Notes: generated by a model not told the origin, from the sequence alone. A stretch of DNA of 25,073 nucleotides from JBCCSZ01 sp039199225 (GCA_039199225.1 JBCCSZ010000088.1:1-25073), one strand, 5' to 3'; shown: positions 7,296-15,931, numbered from the stretch's first letter. Translations and numbers: made by a program.

Positions 7296-10200
7296 TCAAT
7301 TTTCAATTATGATTTTTCGGCTGATGAGGCCCCGGTCTGTTTGAAGATCGAGGAAGTATAAGCCAGCGGCCAATCCCTTTGGATAAAGCACCCAACGATG
7401 TCGTCCTGCTGGCCAGCTTTGCCAATCGCTGATCGAATGGACCTGCCTGCCATGGAGGTCGCGCAAGCCCACTCGAAGAATGGTTTCCGCTTTCAAGTGT
7501 AATTCTAGCTGTGCTTGCCCTTGAAAGGGATTGGGAAATACTTGGAACCATTCAATGCTTTTGTCTAATTCCTGGGTGGACGTCAGAATGCTGATCTGAA
7601 TAATGACCAAACTGTCGCAACCCTTGCTAGAGGTGTATCTTTCTACAATGGTACTGTCCGAAAAGTAAGGTACATCTTTGAAAATGTCCCCACGGCTGAG
7701 TATGGTGTCTACGATTGTGGTATCTGTTTCGAGGACTTCCAAACTCAAGAAAAGCGAGCTGTCACAACCATTAATGGTCATTGATGGATGGCTGTAAAGT
7801 CCGCTTTCGGTATAGGAAATGCCCTGGAATTCATAGCGTTCCCCTTGACAAATTTTGGCTTCGGTCGTTTGAGTGTAAGTCGGAAGGGCCAGCAAGCTAT
7901 CGCTGTAAAGACTGTCGAACAAACCACCAAACGACAAGGTGTCGGAAAGAATCGTGTCTTGACGAACCACCATGCCCATAAATAATTCACCCTCACAAAC
8001 CCCATTGCTGGTGCCGCCCCGCAATTGAGGAATGGCAATCTGGTGAAAGAGATCTTCCAGTCTGTTCGGACTTTTAAAAGGTACATACAAGGCTGTCCGA
8101 TTTTGGATGCGGGTGCCAGGCGGATTGTCGGTTCGTTGGCCTATGCGGTACTTGACAAAGGCTGTCGAGCGGGCCGAATCAACCGAAGCTGGCAGCAGTT
8201 CAATAGCATCCAAGACAAATCGAATGCTGCCATCTGGATTGATGCGAAACCGATATGGATGACTGCTGGCTCCGGCTTGAATGCTCAATAGGTCTAATTG
8301 TGGCGAAAGCGTATCTCGAAACACCAATTGTCGGATGGTATCGAGACTGTTGTTTTGGAAGAGTAAATGGTATTCCAGATCGGTATTGGGGTAAATCAAA
8401 TACTGGTCGGTGTTTCCTTTTGGATAGGCGCGCTTGTCTGGCAGCATAGAGCCACTCAAACTTTCCTGGCAGTCTACAGACTTGAAAGGGTTGGCATCAT
8501 CTTCTGCAAAAGAAGTTACAAAACCTCTGCTGAAATCGCCATCTGAATCCCTGCCACATCCCTCCACCGAAATTGCGGGGAAGCTCCGCCCCGGATGGTT
8601 GCTGGACTGCTGTGCTTTGAAGTGAATGCTTTTGCCGCGAGGCTGAAGGCCGATTTGCTGGGCCTGGTTTTCCGGCAATTGAAAGCTCCCGGTTCGATCA
8701 ACGATTTGGTCTTCAACAATGATGAAATTGAGTGCCTCCATCATGTCTCCCGCTCCAACATTGCGGATGTCCAAAAAGAGAGAATCATTGAGGCAATTAG
8801 CTTGAACAGCCACACTGGATTGATCCCAGCTGGGAGAACTGTTGCAGATAGAGTCCGGAAAAATACTGGCCGTTACACAATGAGTTTGGCCGACGATGGC
8901 ATTGCAGTCCAATTGTATTCGACACCTAAAGCTGTCTCTGGCACCAACGGGAACATCTCCCAACTCAAAGCGAAGGGCAGGCCCTTGAATGCTAAATGGC
9001 CGGGTGGCCGATACGACTTGCATCGATTCGTCGAATGCAATCAAGGCATAGGCATTGTCTGCTTGGAGTGTGCCGAGGTTTTGAAGTTGTACAACATATT
9101 CGCTTTCCTTACAAGGGCGCAGCCAGTCGGTGGAAACATCAATGGCCAATTCTGGACAAAGGTTGGCTTTGGAAAAAGCCGCATCCAAGTGGAAAGTATC
9201 CTGGCTGTCGTCAATAGTCAAGCTGATCGGGCCGCTGCAATCACCCCAGTAGCTGCTAGGTGCTACAAAGCGGAGGTCGTAATCATCTTCCACCACCAAC
9301 AGCTCATAATACCCACTATCGTCGGTCGTCGTATATTGCGATTCGGCTCCATTGTGCAATGCCACTTTCCAACCGGCGAGAGGCGCTTCGTTGTCTTGGG
9401 CCGTACAATCGCTGTTTTGATCCTCTCTGAGATAGCTCCGAATCAGGCGATTGCCAATTCGTCCATTCGCCTCTGTTTTCAAAAGAATCACCTCACTTTC
9501 GGAAGAAGTCAAAGGGCCGGTCTTTATCCTCCGAGTGCCAGTCACGACCAAGCCACCATCTGCCGTTTCAATGGTAGCGCGGCCTGTTTCCTGCCATTGC
9601 GCATTGCCATAAAACAACTCCCAAGCCTGGTTGCCATCGGCCTGCGTTCGCACCAAATACACATCGCCCAAGGTATCGCCAGAACTAGCCGTCAGCCCAG
9701 TCATAGCAAAGCCTCCATCTGACAATTGTAGCAAGTCATAGATTTGATCCCCTTCCGAGCCGCCATAAAAATTGCGCTGCAGCAACTGGCCATTTTCATC
9801 CGTCTGGATCAAGTAAATATCGGTATCGAAACGCCCTGGCAGGCGACAATTCCCTGCAAGCGCAAAACCCCTTGGTGTTTTGAGGATGCTTTGTGCATTG
9901 TAGAGCGTATCGCTCCCAAAAGCCGCATTCCAAAGGGTATTGCCATCGCTGTCGATGCGTACCAAGATGAGTTGAGCCAGATTGTCTGGCACTGTATTGT
10001 CAGAGACCGAAGCGATGGCAAAGCCTCCGTCGTCGGTTGCAATGGCCGCATAGCCCTCTACGGCAACGTTATATGTCCTGGCCCAAAGGCTGTTGCCATT
10101 GGCATCGATGCGAACGGCGTACAACTGAGAAGGAGCCGATTGGTTGAAGCAATCAAAACAGCCAGTGAGGAGAAAGCCGCCATCGTTGGAGGGCGTAATG

Positions 10201-10664
10201 TGGACGGCACGGTCGCCATCGGGGCCACCAAAGGTTCTGCTCCACAGCGCCCGTCCGTTTTTATCGGCTTTGAAAACAAACAGGTCGGCTGATGGACCAA
10301 AGCTGTTGCTGCTGCCCGCTGCGACGTAGCCTCCATCTGCCGTAGGTGCTATTGTGATGGCATCGTCCCGATTGATGGTGCCACCAAATGTGTTGGACCA
10401 AACGAGCAGACCGTCGGCGTCGAGCTTGGTCAGGTGGGCATCGTCGATGGCGCTACTGTTGGGACCACCAGATCGGCCGGCCACAACAAAGCCTCCATCT
10501 ACCGTAGCGGTCATGGCCTGTCCCTCCACGATCGGGAAGGTTTGGAACCAACCTTGTGCATTGATCACATAAGGAAAACACACAACCAAGCCCCAAAGGA
10601 GGATTTTGAATGCGCTGGAAAAGGAAGAATAACAGCCTTTGTCGTATTTCTCGTTTCTGTTCAA
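7296..10664 (-). CDS. Secreted repeat/propeller protein with DUF7619-like domain and T9SS sorting tail
   Basis: 1122 residues. A hydrophobic signal (about 18-36, ending VINAQ) leads into seven or so repeats (about 45-400) of the pattern DGG[FY]-[VA]-x-[TA]-G ... K/R-[LIT]-D-x-x-G ... W-x-x-x-[FY]-G-G, probably a beta-propeller. A carboxypeptidase-regulatory or SdrD-B-like fold follows (about 410-475, with LAGWKVALHNG and DDSGYYEL). DUF11-like segments fill about 505-620. A DUF7619-like domain, common in Saprospiraceae, lies at about 750-865 (NTDLEYHLLFQN, RDTLSPQLDLL). Two C-x-G...GCDS strands (937-977, 990-1027) precede the T9SS type A domain (1038-1122; QVFPNPFQGQ, GLAAGLYFLDL, SRKIIIEN). 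No ATG fits: the codon at 10664-10662 is TTG, an in-frame TAA lies at 10679-10677, and the first internal Met (residue 51) would remove the signal. TTG is therefore preferred. No catalytic motif was seen; an adhesive or structural surface role is inference. Confidence 0.87.
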   Translation of the reverse strand: MNRNEKYDKGCYSSFSSAFKILLWGLVVCFPYVINAQGWFQTFPIVEGQAMTATVDGGFVVAGRSGGPNSSAIDDAHLTKLDADGLLVWSNTFGGTINRDDAITIAPTADGGYVAAGSSNSFGPSADLFVFKADKNGRALWSRTFGGPDGDRAVHITPSNDGGFLLTGCFDCFNQSAPSQLYAVRIDANGNSLWARTYNVAVEGYAAIATDDGGFAIASVSDNTVPDNLAQLILVRIDSDGNTLWNAAFGSDTLYNAQSILKTPRGFALAGNCRLPGRFDTDIYLIQTDENGQLLQRNFYGGSEGDQIYDLLQLSDGGFAMTGLTASSGDTLGDVYLVRTQADGNQAWELFYGNAQWQETGRATIETADGGLVVTGTRRIKTGPLTSSESEVILLKTEANGRIGNRLIRSYLREDQNSDCTAQDNEAPLAGWKVALHNGAESQYTTTDDSGYYELLVVEDDYDLRFVAPSSYWGDCSGPISLTIDDSQDTFHLDAAFSKANLCPELAIDVSTDWLRPCKESEYVVQLQNLGTLQADNAYALIAFDESMQVVSATRPFSIQGPALRFELGDVPVGARDSFRCRIQLDCNAIVGQTHCVTASIFPDSICNSSPSWDQSSVAVQANCLNDSLFLDIRNVGAGDMMEALNFIIVEDQIVDRTGSFQLPENQAQQIGLQPRGKSIHFKAQQSSNHPGRSFPAISVEGCGRDSDGDFSRGFVTSFAEDDANPFKSVDCQESLSGSMLPDKRAYPKGNTDQYLIYPNTDLEYHLLFQNNSLDTIRQLVFRDTLSPQLDLLSIQAGASSHPYRFRINPDGSIRFVLDAIELLPASVDSARSTAFVKYRIGQRTDNPPGTRIQNRTALYVPFKSPNRLEDLFHQIAIPQLRGGTSNGVCEGELFMGMVVRQDTILSDTLSFGGLFDSLYSDSLLALPTYTQTTEAKICQGERYEFQGISYTESGLYSHPSMTINGCDSSLFLSLEVLETDTTIVDTILSRGDIFKDVPYFSDSTIVERYTSSKGCDSLVIIQISILTSTQELDKSIEWFQVFPNPFQGQAQLELHLKAETILRVGLRDLHGRQVHSISDWQSWPAGRHRWVLYPKGLAAGLYFLDLQTDRGLISRKIIIEN

Positions 10665-10846
10665 GTCTTTGTATGGTTACGGCTTTTCAGCTCTTGCCTT
10701 CGGGCAATTGGACATTTCGATAACAAAAATGCACAGGAATCGGCAAGAATAAAAAAACAATTTGATAAGTTTTTCAAATAAAAATGGATTGAATAAAGTT
10801 ATAAGTAGCAGATTTACAATATCTTGTGATAAATATTTCCAAGTGT

Positions 10847-12250
10847 ATGTACAAAAGTCGACTGATTGAAGTATTTCGTGCCTTGAGCAAGTCGGAGCGC
10901 AAGCTGTTCGACAAATACTTGCATTCGGCCTATTTTAATCAACGCGAGGATGTTTGCCGACTGTTTACCTACCTGGAGGCGCAAATGCCGGAAATAAAGG
11001 AATCTGCCCTTGAAAAAAAGCGGGTCTATCGAGCAGTTTTCGGCACCAGCAGCTATGAGGAAAAGCGCCTGTCTTACGCCATGTCGTTTTTATATCAGCA
11101 TTTGAAAAATTTTTTGGCCTATGAAGCCTTTAGGCAGGACAGCCACCAAATGCAGCTACTCACCGGGAAGGCTTTTAAAAAGCGAGGGCTTTATCGACAG
11201 TTTGAAAGTGAAATGAAGAGCTTGGAAAAATCGATTGGTCAGACGGATTTTCGGAACATCGACTACCACTACGATCAGTTTCAGCTGCAGTATGAAAAAA
11301 GTGACTACCTCATTAGTCAGCGGCGAGAAACACCGGATACCTTGCTCACGGCACTCGAGGAGCTCAATACCTACTTTTTGGCCAATCAGTTCAAACTTGG
11401 GACATCCATCTTTTTGCTGCAGAGTCTTTCTACCAATGAGGGGCAAGTGGGCCTAGTCGAAGAGTTCCTTCGCTTGGCAGAAAAGGGTAAGTATTTGCAA
11501 AAGCCAGCGGTTGCGCTTTATTACTATGGCTACCGAGCCTTGCAGTCGGACGAGCCAGGACTTTACTTTGACAAATTGCGGGAATTGATTCGGGACCAAC
11601 ACCACCATTTTCGATTGGAAGAATTGAGAGATATTTATATGTTGGCCATCAATCACGGCATCAAGCAGTACAACCAAGGACAAAAGCAGCTGATGGAGCA
11701 AGTTCTGGACCTCTACAAGGAAGGGTTGGCGTTAAAAGTCTTTATCCGGGATGGGGTCTTATCCAAATTCACCTACAATAATATCGTGATAGCTGGCTTG
11801 GTACAAAAGGAGTTTGAATGGGTAGAACAGTTTTTGTATGCCTACAAAGACTTTCTGAGTGAAAAAGATCGGGAGAGTTCTTTCAACTACAACTTGGCCA
11901 TTTTGTATTATCGCAAACCAGACTATTCAAAGGCCATGGAGTTGTTGCGCTCGATTGAGTTTAAAGATGTGATGCACGATTTGTATGCGCGCCGGATGCT
12001 GCTCAAGATGTATTACGAATTGGGGGAAAACGATCCATTGGAATCCTTGCTGATTTCCTTCCGGGCTTTTATTTACCGCCATAAGGAATTGGGGTATTAC
12101 AAATCGAATTACTTGAATTTGATCCGCTTCACCAATAAATTATTGCAGTTGGATCGTTATGATAAGGTCGCTTCGAGTCGTTTGCAGCAAGAGATAGAGC
12201 AAACAAAAGCCGTTGCAGAGAAAAGCTGGCTACTCGATCAAATACCATAG
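10847..12250 (+). CDS. Uncharacterised all-helical protein with TPR-like C-terminal part
   Basis: 467 residues from the ATG at 10847; a GTG at 10826 would add seven residues of no clear value. There is no signal peptide or membrane helix, so it is probably cytosolic. It is rich in Leu, Tyr, Glu and Lys and predicted helical throughout. The N-terminus (RALSKSERKLFDKYL at 11-25, then SAYFNQRED, then EEKRLSYAMSFLYQHLKNFL at 71-90) resembles, from memory, an uncharacterised family found in many Bacteroidota, often in several copies. Residues about 343-395 look TPR-like (NLAILYYRKPDYSKAMELL). The stop is 23 bases before the DUF1573 gene, so the two are probably cotranscribed. It is divergent from the 7296-10664 gene; the 182 bases between hold a short TTGCC-TTCG-GGCAA hairpin (10694-10707). 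A role as a helical-repeat scaffold is a guess. Function unknown. Confidence 0.85.
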   Translation: MYKSRLIEVFRALSKSERKLFDKYLHSAYFNQREDVCRLFTYLEAQMPEIKESALEKKRVYRAVFGTSSYEEKRLSYAMSFLYQHLKNFLAYEAFRQDSHQMQLLTGKAFKKRGLYRQFESEMKSLEKSIGQTDFRNIDYHYDQFQLQYEKSDYLISQRRETPDTLLTALEELNTYFLANQFKLGTSIFLLQSLSTNEGQVGLVEEFLRLAEKGKYLQKPAVALYYYGYRALQSDEPGLYFDKLRELIRDQHHHFRLEELRDIYMLAINHGIKQYNQGQKQLMEQVLDLYKEGLALKVFIRDGVLSKFTYNNIVIAGLVQKEFEWVEQFLYAYKDFLSEKDRESSFNYNLAILYYRKPDYSKAMELLRSIEFKDVMHDLYARRMLLKMYYELGENDPLESLLISFRAFIYRHKELGYYKSNYLNLIRFTNKLLQLDRYDKVASSRLQQEIEQTKAVAEKSWLLDQIP

Positions 12251-12273
12251 CAATAAATAAATCACTTAACAAC

Positions 12274-12639
12274 ATGAAGACTTACATTTTACTTTTCTTT
12301 TTGAGCTTGTTACTCATTGATGCTCCCTCGGAAGTTGTAGATTGGGAAACGCCGAAAGAGCACGACTTTGGCGCTTTGCAACGCAATGAAGCGGCTACCT
12401 ATGGTTTTGTTTTTCGCAATATAAGTGATGAACCCATTGTGATTGAAAATGTCCGCTTCACCTGTGGATGTACAGCGCCCGATTGGTCGGAAGCGCCGAT
12501 TGCACCCGATTCTACGGCTACGGTCAACATTCGATACAAATGGCACAAGACTGGTTTTTTTCGAAAAAAAATCAAGGTCTTTGTGAGTGGTCAGCGACGG
12601 GCAGAGGTTTTATTTGTCGAGGGAGAGGTGATAGATTAA
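12274..12639 (+). CDS. DUF1573 domain protein, secreted
   Basis: 121 residues with a short signal peptide (about 1-17, LLFFLSLLLIDA). The rest is one DUF1573 (PF07610) Ig-like domain: HDFGALQRNE (30-39), YGFVFRNISDEP (43-54), the hallmark FTCGCTAPDW (62-71), PIAPDST (74-80), then the NIRYKWHKTGFFRKKI strand. Proteins of this family are exported beta-sandwiches in Bacteroidota and Planctomycetes with no agreed function. It is a minimal, single-domain member without a T9SS tail, so it is probably periplasmic or, despite no lipobox, envelope-associated. It follows the helical protein by 23 bases and is likely its operon partner. The paired cysteines of CGC are present. Confidence 0.92.
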   Translation: MKTYILLFFLSLLLIDAPSEVVDWETPKEHDFGALQRNEAATYGFVFRNISDEPIVIENVRFTCGCTAPDWSEAPIAPDSTATVNIRYKWHKTGFFRKKIKVFVSGQRRAEVLFVEGEVID

Positions 12640-12858
12640 TTAAAAAAAGACTGGATTTTTTATTCATAATTCTCAATCATTTTTAGCGCTTTTTGATTTA
12701 TATTTTATGGGAAATCCCCTGTCAATCCATGTAATCACAGAGTTATGTAGATTTATTGTACGATGAATTTGGAATTGTCTAATGAATGTCTTTATCTTAC
12801 ATGCGTTAAGTAAGGTGATCGCATAAAAAGTAAATTCATACCAACCGGTAATAAAAGT

Positions 12859-12901
12859 GTCTTAGACAAGAAAATAGCGAGTCCCGTCGCTATCCTAAGA
12901 C
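12859..12901 (-). other. Compound hairpin, terminator-like on the minus strand
   Basis: Outer arms GTCTTAG (12859-12865) and CTAAGAC (12895-12901) and inner arms ATAGCGA (12874-12880) and TCGCTAT (12887-12893) are all perfect 7-base pairs, with an asymmetric 8/1-base internal loop and a six-base apical loop. On the minus strand the inner stem is followed by TTTC, which is terminator-like. No T-run follows on the plus strand. It lies 50 bases past the stop of the small minus-strand frame. Confidence 0.4.
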
Positions 12902-12950
12902 AAGTCACGGTTCCTCTATTGTAAATTTTTGTAGGATATAATTAAGTAGA

Positions 12951-13103
12951 TTACTGAATGTACAGGTAGTCAATATTTATTGGCAATGTACTTTTAGGAA
13001 AGGCATAAATCATTTGTGTTACCCTTTCTATGGCACGAGGCTGCTGTACCATTTTGTAATGGTAGTTGTCGGTAGCGTGTTGGTTTCTGTTATTGTTAAT
13101 CAT
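12951..13103 (-). CDS. Candidate small protein, 50 residues (uncertain)
   Basis: An ATG-started frame of 50 codons inside the gap before the S74 gene, opposite to it. It begins MINNNRNQHATDNYHYK and ends INIDYLYIQ. No domain, signal peptide or clear membrane segment is recognised, and the composition is rich in Asn, Gln and Tyr. In its favour: it fills a long gap and a terminator-like hairpin lies 50 bases beyond its stop. Against it: 50 codons without a stop can arise by chance in six frames of a 484-base gap. It would overlap the S74 promoter region. Confidence 0.2.
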   Translation of the reverse strand: MINNNRNQHATDNYHYKMVQQPRAIERVTQMIYAFPKSTLPINIDYLYIQ

Positions 13104-13123
13104 TACCAAAATTTTTTTATCAA

Positions 13124-15022
13124 ATGAAAAACAAGGTCACATTCGCACTGGTCGCCTTTTTTTGTTTGCTGATGGCAAACCAGACGATCGGTCAGTCCGT
13201 TATTAAGGACATTCAAACTACCCCAGAGCAAAAAGCGATTCAACTCGATTCGAAAATTGCTAGTTCTTACGTACTCGAATTCGCAGGTCCGAACAATTTT
13301 TACCTGAAAAAGCAAGTCGACAATGCCAAAGAAATTACCCTATCGGTTTATCAGCCAGACGGTAAACCTTTTAGAGATGGCACGTACAAAATGCGCGTCA
13401 CGCCTATTTATCAGATGACGGAAGCACAGCGGGAAGCGCTGAAGTTCATGCGTCAAAAGAATGATAAAGAAGGTATCGCTGCATTCCGTGCGGAGCACAA
13501 TTTACCAGAAAGAGTCAACATCGGAACGATAAGTTTTGGTGTGGCCAAAGGTAAATTCATCTCGCCGAATCAACGCGAAACAGGTATTGCCATGCCAACA
13601 ACTTCCAGCAAGTGGGAAGTTAACCACCCGAGCTTGTATGCTTCCATTAATGAGTTTGATTACAGCATTCCAAACCGTGCTACAGACGACTCTTTGGATG
13701 GTATCGATGCGCAAGTATTTGCGACCGATCTGATCGTTCAGGGTAGTAGTTGCGTTGGTTTTGATTGTGCTACTTCAGAATCTTTCGGTTCTGATACTGG
13801 TCGTTACAAGGAGAACAACCTACGCATACACTTTGACGATACCAGTGCTTCTGCCAGCTTCCCACAGAACGACTGGCGGATTAGGATCAACGATACAACC
13901 AACGGAGGTTCTGAGTATTTTGCCATTGAAGATGCGACGGCAAACCGTACGCCTTTCCGCATCGACGCAGGTGCACCCACCAATGCTCTTTATGTAGATA
14001 ATGAAGGTAATGTTGGTATTGGAATCAATACACCTGTCGTGGAGGCGCACATCAGAGATGGTGACTCTCCAACCTTGCGTTTGGATCAAGATGGTTCTGC
14101 TGGTTTCGGTTCTCAAATCTGGGACATCGCCGGTAATGAAACCAATTTCTTCATCCGCGACGTCAACAACAGCTCTTCTTTGCCTTTCCGTCTAAGACCA
14201 GGTGCACCTTCCAACAGTATTTACATCGATGCACAAGGTGATATTGGATTGGGAACAGAAAATCCAGGAGACAATGCCTTGCAGGTAGAAGCCGGTGATG
14301 TTTATGTTAAGTCCGGTAACGTAGGAATCAATGTGGCTCCTTCTGCTACTTTGGCTTTGGACGTTCTTGGTAGTAGCCAGTTTACAGGTTCTTCTCTCTT
14401 TACAGGTGATATGAGTGCTTTCTTGACAACGGGCGCTTCTTTCGTTACACCTGGCTTTTCAACAGTTTTGCGTATCGATGCGACCAACACTCGCGTTGGA
14501 ATTGGTAAATCAGACCCTGGACACTTGTTGGAATTGAGCGCGGATGATGCTGTGAAACCCAATGGTGGTTCTTGGACTGCTCCTTCTGATAGAAGACTGA
14601 AGACCAATATCGTTGACTTCACCGATGGTTTGAACAAAGTGATGCAAATCCGTCCAGTTAAATTCCACTACAATGGAAAATTGGGTTACCCAACCGATAA
14701 GGAATTTATTGGTGTTGTTGCTCAGGAAATGCAGGAAGTGGCTCCTTATACCATTAAGGCATTGAATCAAAACAGAGAAGGAGAAAATTATCTGGCTTTC
14801 GATCCAGGTGCTGTGACCTACCTTTTGGTTAACGCTGTTCAGGAGCAGCAGGAAATCATCGATGCTCAAAAAGAAGAGATCGAAAATCTGAAAGCACAAT
14901 TGTCTGAAGTTGCAGAACTCAAGCAAAGTGTTGCTCAACTGACAGAGTGGATGGAGAAGCAGGAAAATACAGCTTCTGCAGAGGCAGCTAGTGAAAACAC
15001 TGCTACTGGCGAAAAGGAATAA
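13124..15022 (+). CDS. Exported peptidase S74 (intramolecular chaperone) domain protein, tail-fibre-like
   Basis: 632 residues. Signal peptide 1-23 (ALVAFFCLLMANQTIGQ). Residues about 25-150 are a family-specific N-terminal region. Then fibre-like repeats: W-[RD]-I ... PFR-[IL] ... GAP-[ST]-N-[AS]-[LI]-Y-[VI]-D ... G-[ND]-[VI]-G at 251-304 and 333-381, with further VGI turns at 400 and 458. Residues about 480-575 are the S74 domain: PSDRRLKTNI (487-496) carries the conserved Ser-Asp self-cleavage site with S488, and EFIGVVAQEMQEVAP (527-541) is the family's second signature. In phage tailspikes this domain drives trimerisation and then cleaves itself off. The tail (568-612) is a heptad coiled coil (I579, I586, L589, L593, V596, V603, M610). 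There is no T9SS domain. Frequent GGT, GCT, TCT and CGT codons suggest high expression. Likely a surface or periplasmic oligomeric fibre. Confidence 0.92.
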   Translation: MKNKVTFALVAFFCLLMANQTIGQSVIKDIQTTPEQKAIQLDSKIASSYVLEFAGPNNFYLKKQVDNAKEITLSVYQPDGKPFRDGTYKMRVTPIYQMTEAQREALKFMRQKNDKEGIAAFRAEHNLPERVNIGTISFGVAKGKFISPNQRETGIAMPTTSSKWEVNHPSLYASINEFDYSIPNRATDDSLDGIDAQVFATDLIVQGSSCVGFDCATSESFGSDTGRYKENNLRIHFDDTSASASFPQNDWRIRINDTTNGGSEYFAIEDATANRTPFRIDAGAPTNALYVDNEGNVGIGINTPVVEAHIRDGDSPTLRLDQDGSAGFGSQIWDIAGNETNFFIRDVNNSSSLPFRLRPGAPSNSIYIDAQGDIGLGTENPGDNALQVEAGDVYVKSGNVGINVAPSATLALDVLGSSQFTGSSLFTGDMSAFLTTGASFVTPGFSTVLRIDATNTRVGIGKSDPGHLLELSADDAVKPNGGSWTAPSDRRLKTNIVDFTDGLNKVMQIRPVKFHYNGKLGYPTDKEFIGVVAQEMQEVAPYTIKALNQNREGENYLAFDPGAVTYLLVNAVQEQQEIIDAQKEEIENLKAQLSEVAELKQSVAQLTEWMEKQENTASAEAASENTATGEKE

Positions 15023-15227
15023 GTAACAATGCAGCATTAAGTGAACGAATAATTTGTATGAAAGCTTTTGCAGATACTTTATTCAAAATTCGTCTGTGAA
15101 AAAGTTTCTCTACAACTTGTTAACTTAATAGCTACGAACTACTTAATCCATCTTTAAATTGTATTTAAAAAATTGATTAAAAAACAAGTTGCGATTTATT
15201 TACAGCAGCTTGAATAAAAAAATTGTC

Positions 15228-15911
15228 ATGAAAAATATTAAATTATTTTCCATCATATTTCTGGCGGTTCTTTTCTTTCAACCCGCCTTCGGCCAGTCCA
15301 TCGACCAAGAAGGTCGTGCTCCTGGCTTCAAGCGTTCTCCCGTTCAAAAGGAAGTAAAATCCGATGCTAAAACAAAGGCAGTCTTTGGTGTAGATGATGC
15401 CGATGTTCCTGGTTCTTACGGTGCTAGAAGTGGCGCAAGTACTGTCGTCGAAGACATTGTTTTTCCTTCTGATTTTGATGCCTTGGTAGACGAAGTAAGT
15501 TCGGTCGAAACAGCTGAGCGTCTGGCTCAATTGGAGGAAGAACTCAAAAAGTTAGCTGCCTTCAACGAGCAATTGCGTTTGGAAAATCGGACCATCAAAA
15601 AGAGCTTGAGCAACTGCTGCTCTTCTGCAACGGTTGGTCTGTCTACCAAAGATGCTTACTTGCTGCAGAATGCACCAAATCCATTTAAGCAAGCGACTGT
15701 TGTCAACTACTTCATTCCCGATGGCGCCAAAGAGGCCCGCTTGGAAATCCGTGATGTCAAAGGTGAGTTGAAGGAAAGCATAGCCATTGAGCACGGTGGT
15801 TTTGGCAACATCGATTTGGAAGCGCAGAAGCTCCAGACCGGAACCTATGTCTACTCCTTATACATCGGAGAGGAGATCATAGATACGAAAGTAATGGTCA
15901 TTACTCAATAA
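15228..15911 (+). CDS. Small exported coiled-coil protein with T9SS type A sorting domain
   Basis: 227 residues from the ATG at 15228; the signal peptide (1-23, IIFLAVLFFQPAFGQ) starts there, and a TTG at 15189 adds nothing useful. Residues 24-90 are low-complexity and probably extended. Residues 97-128 form a regular heptad coil with core L99, L102, L106, L109, N113, L116, N120, I123 and L127; core asparagines are typical of parallel oligomers. Two adjacent cysteines (C130, C131) follow at once and could staple chains. Residues 143-227 are a complete T9SS type A domain (LLQNAPNPFKQAT, LQTGTYVYSLYI, TKVMVITQ). The gene is 205 bases downstream of the S74 gene in the same orientation. A CAACTTGTT/AACAAGTTG inverted repeat (15113-15121, 15183-15191) lies in the gap. 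It may be an oligomeric surface partner of the S74 protein; that is inference. Confidence 0.9.
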   Translation: MKNIKLFSIIFLAVLFFQPAFGQSIDQEGRAPGFKRSPVQKEVKSDAKTKAVFGVDDADVPGSYGARSGASTVVEDIVFPSDFDALVDEVSSVETAERLAQLEEELKKLAAFNEQLRLENRTIKKSLSNCCSSATVGLSTKDAYLLQNAPNPFKQATVVNYFIPDGAKEARLEIRDVKGELKESIAIEHGGFGNIDLEAQKLQTGTYVYSLYIGEEIIDTKVMVITQ

Positions 15912-15931
15912 ACTGAGTTTGTTTTGAAAAT

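Larger units (their letters stand above)
12640..13123. other. 484-base gap ahead of the S74 gene
   Basis: AT-rich. It contains a compound hairpin (12859-12901), a candidate small minus-strand reading frame (12951-13103) and the dyad TACCATT/AATGGTA at 13047-13064 with a TTGT centre, 60 bases before the S74 start. The promoter of the S74 gene should be here, but no clear TTG/TAnnTTTG pair was found; TACTTTTA near 12990 is the closest -7-like match. No terminator better than an A/T-only stem follows the DUF1573 gene. Confidence 0.45.

Noticed and set aside
8595..9722. A 375-codon plus-strand open frame
   Set aside because: It lies entirely antisense to the well-supported T9SS protein at 7296-10664, its product has no domain or signal, and its openness follows from the codon use of the real gene.
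12640..12668. A-run/T-run pairing after the DUF1573 gene as a terminator
   Set aside because: The stem would be only A-T pairs around GACTGG, too weak to call.
13124..15022. S74 domain as evidence of a prophage
   Set aside because: The protein has a signal peptide, no neighbouring phage structural or lysis genes are present, and exported S74 proteins are common in Bacteroidota.
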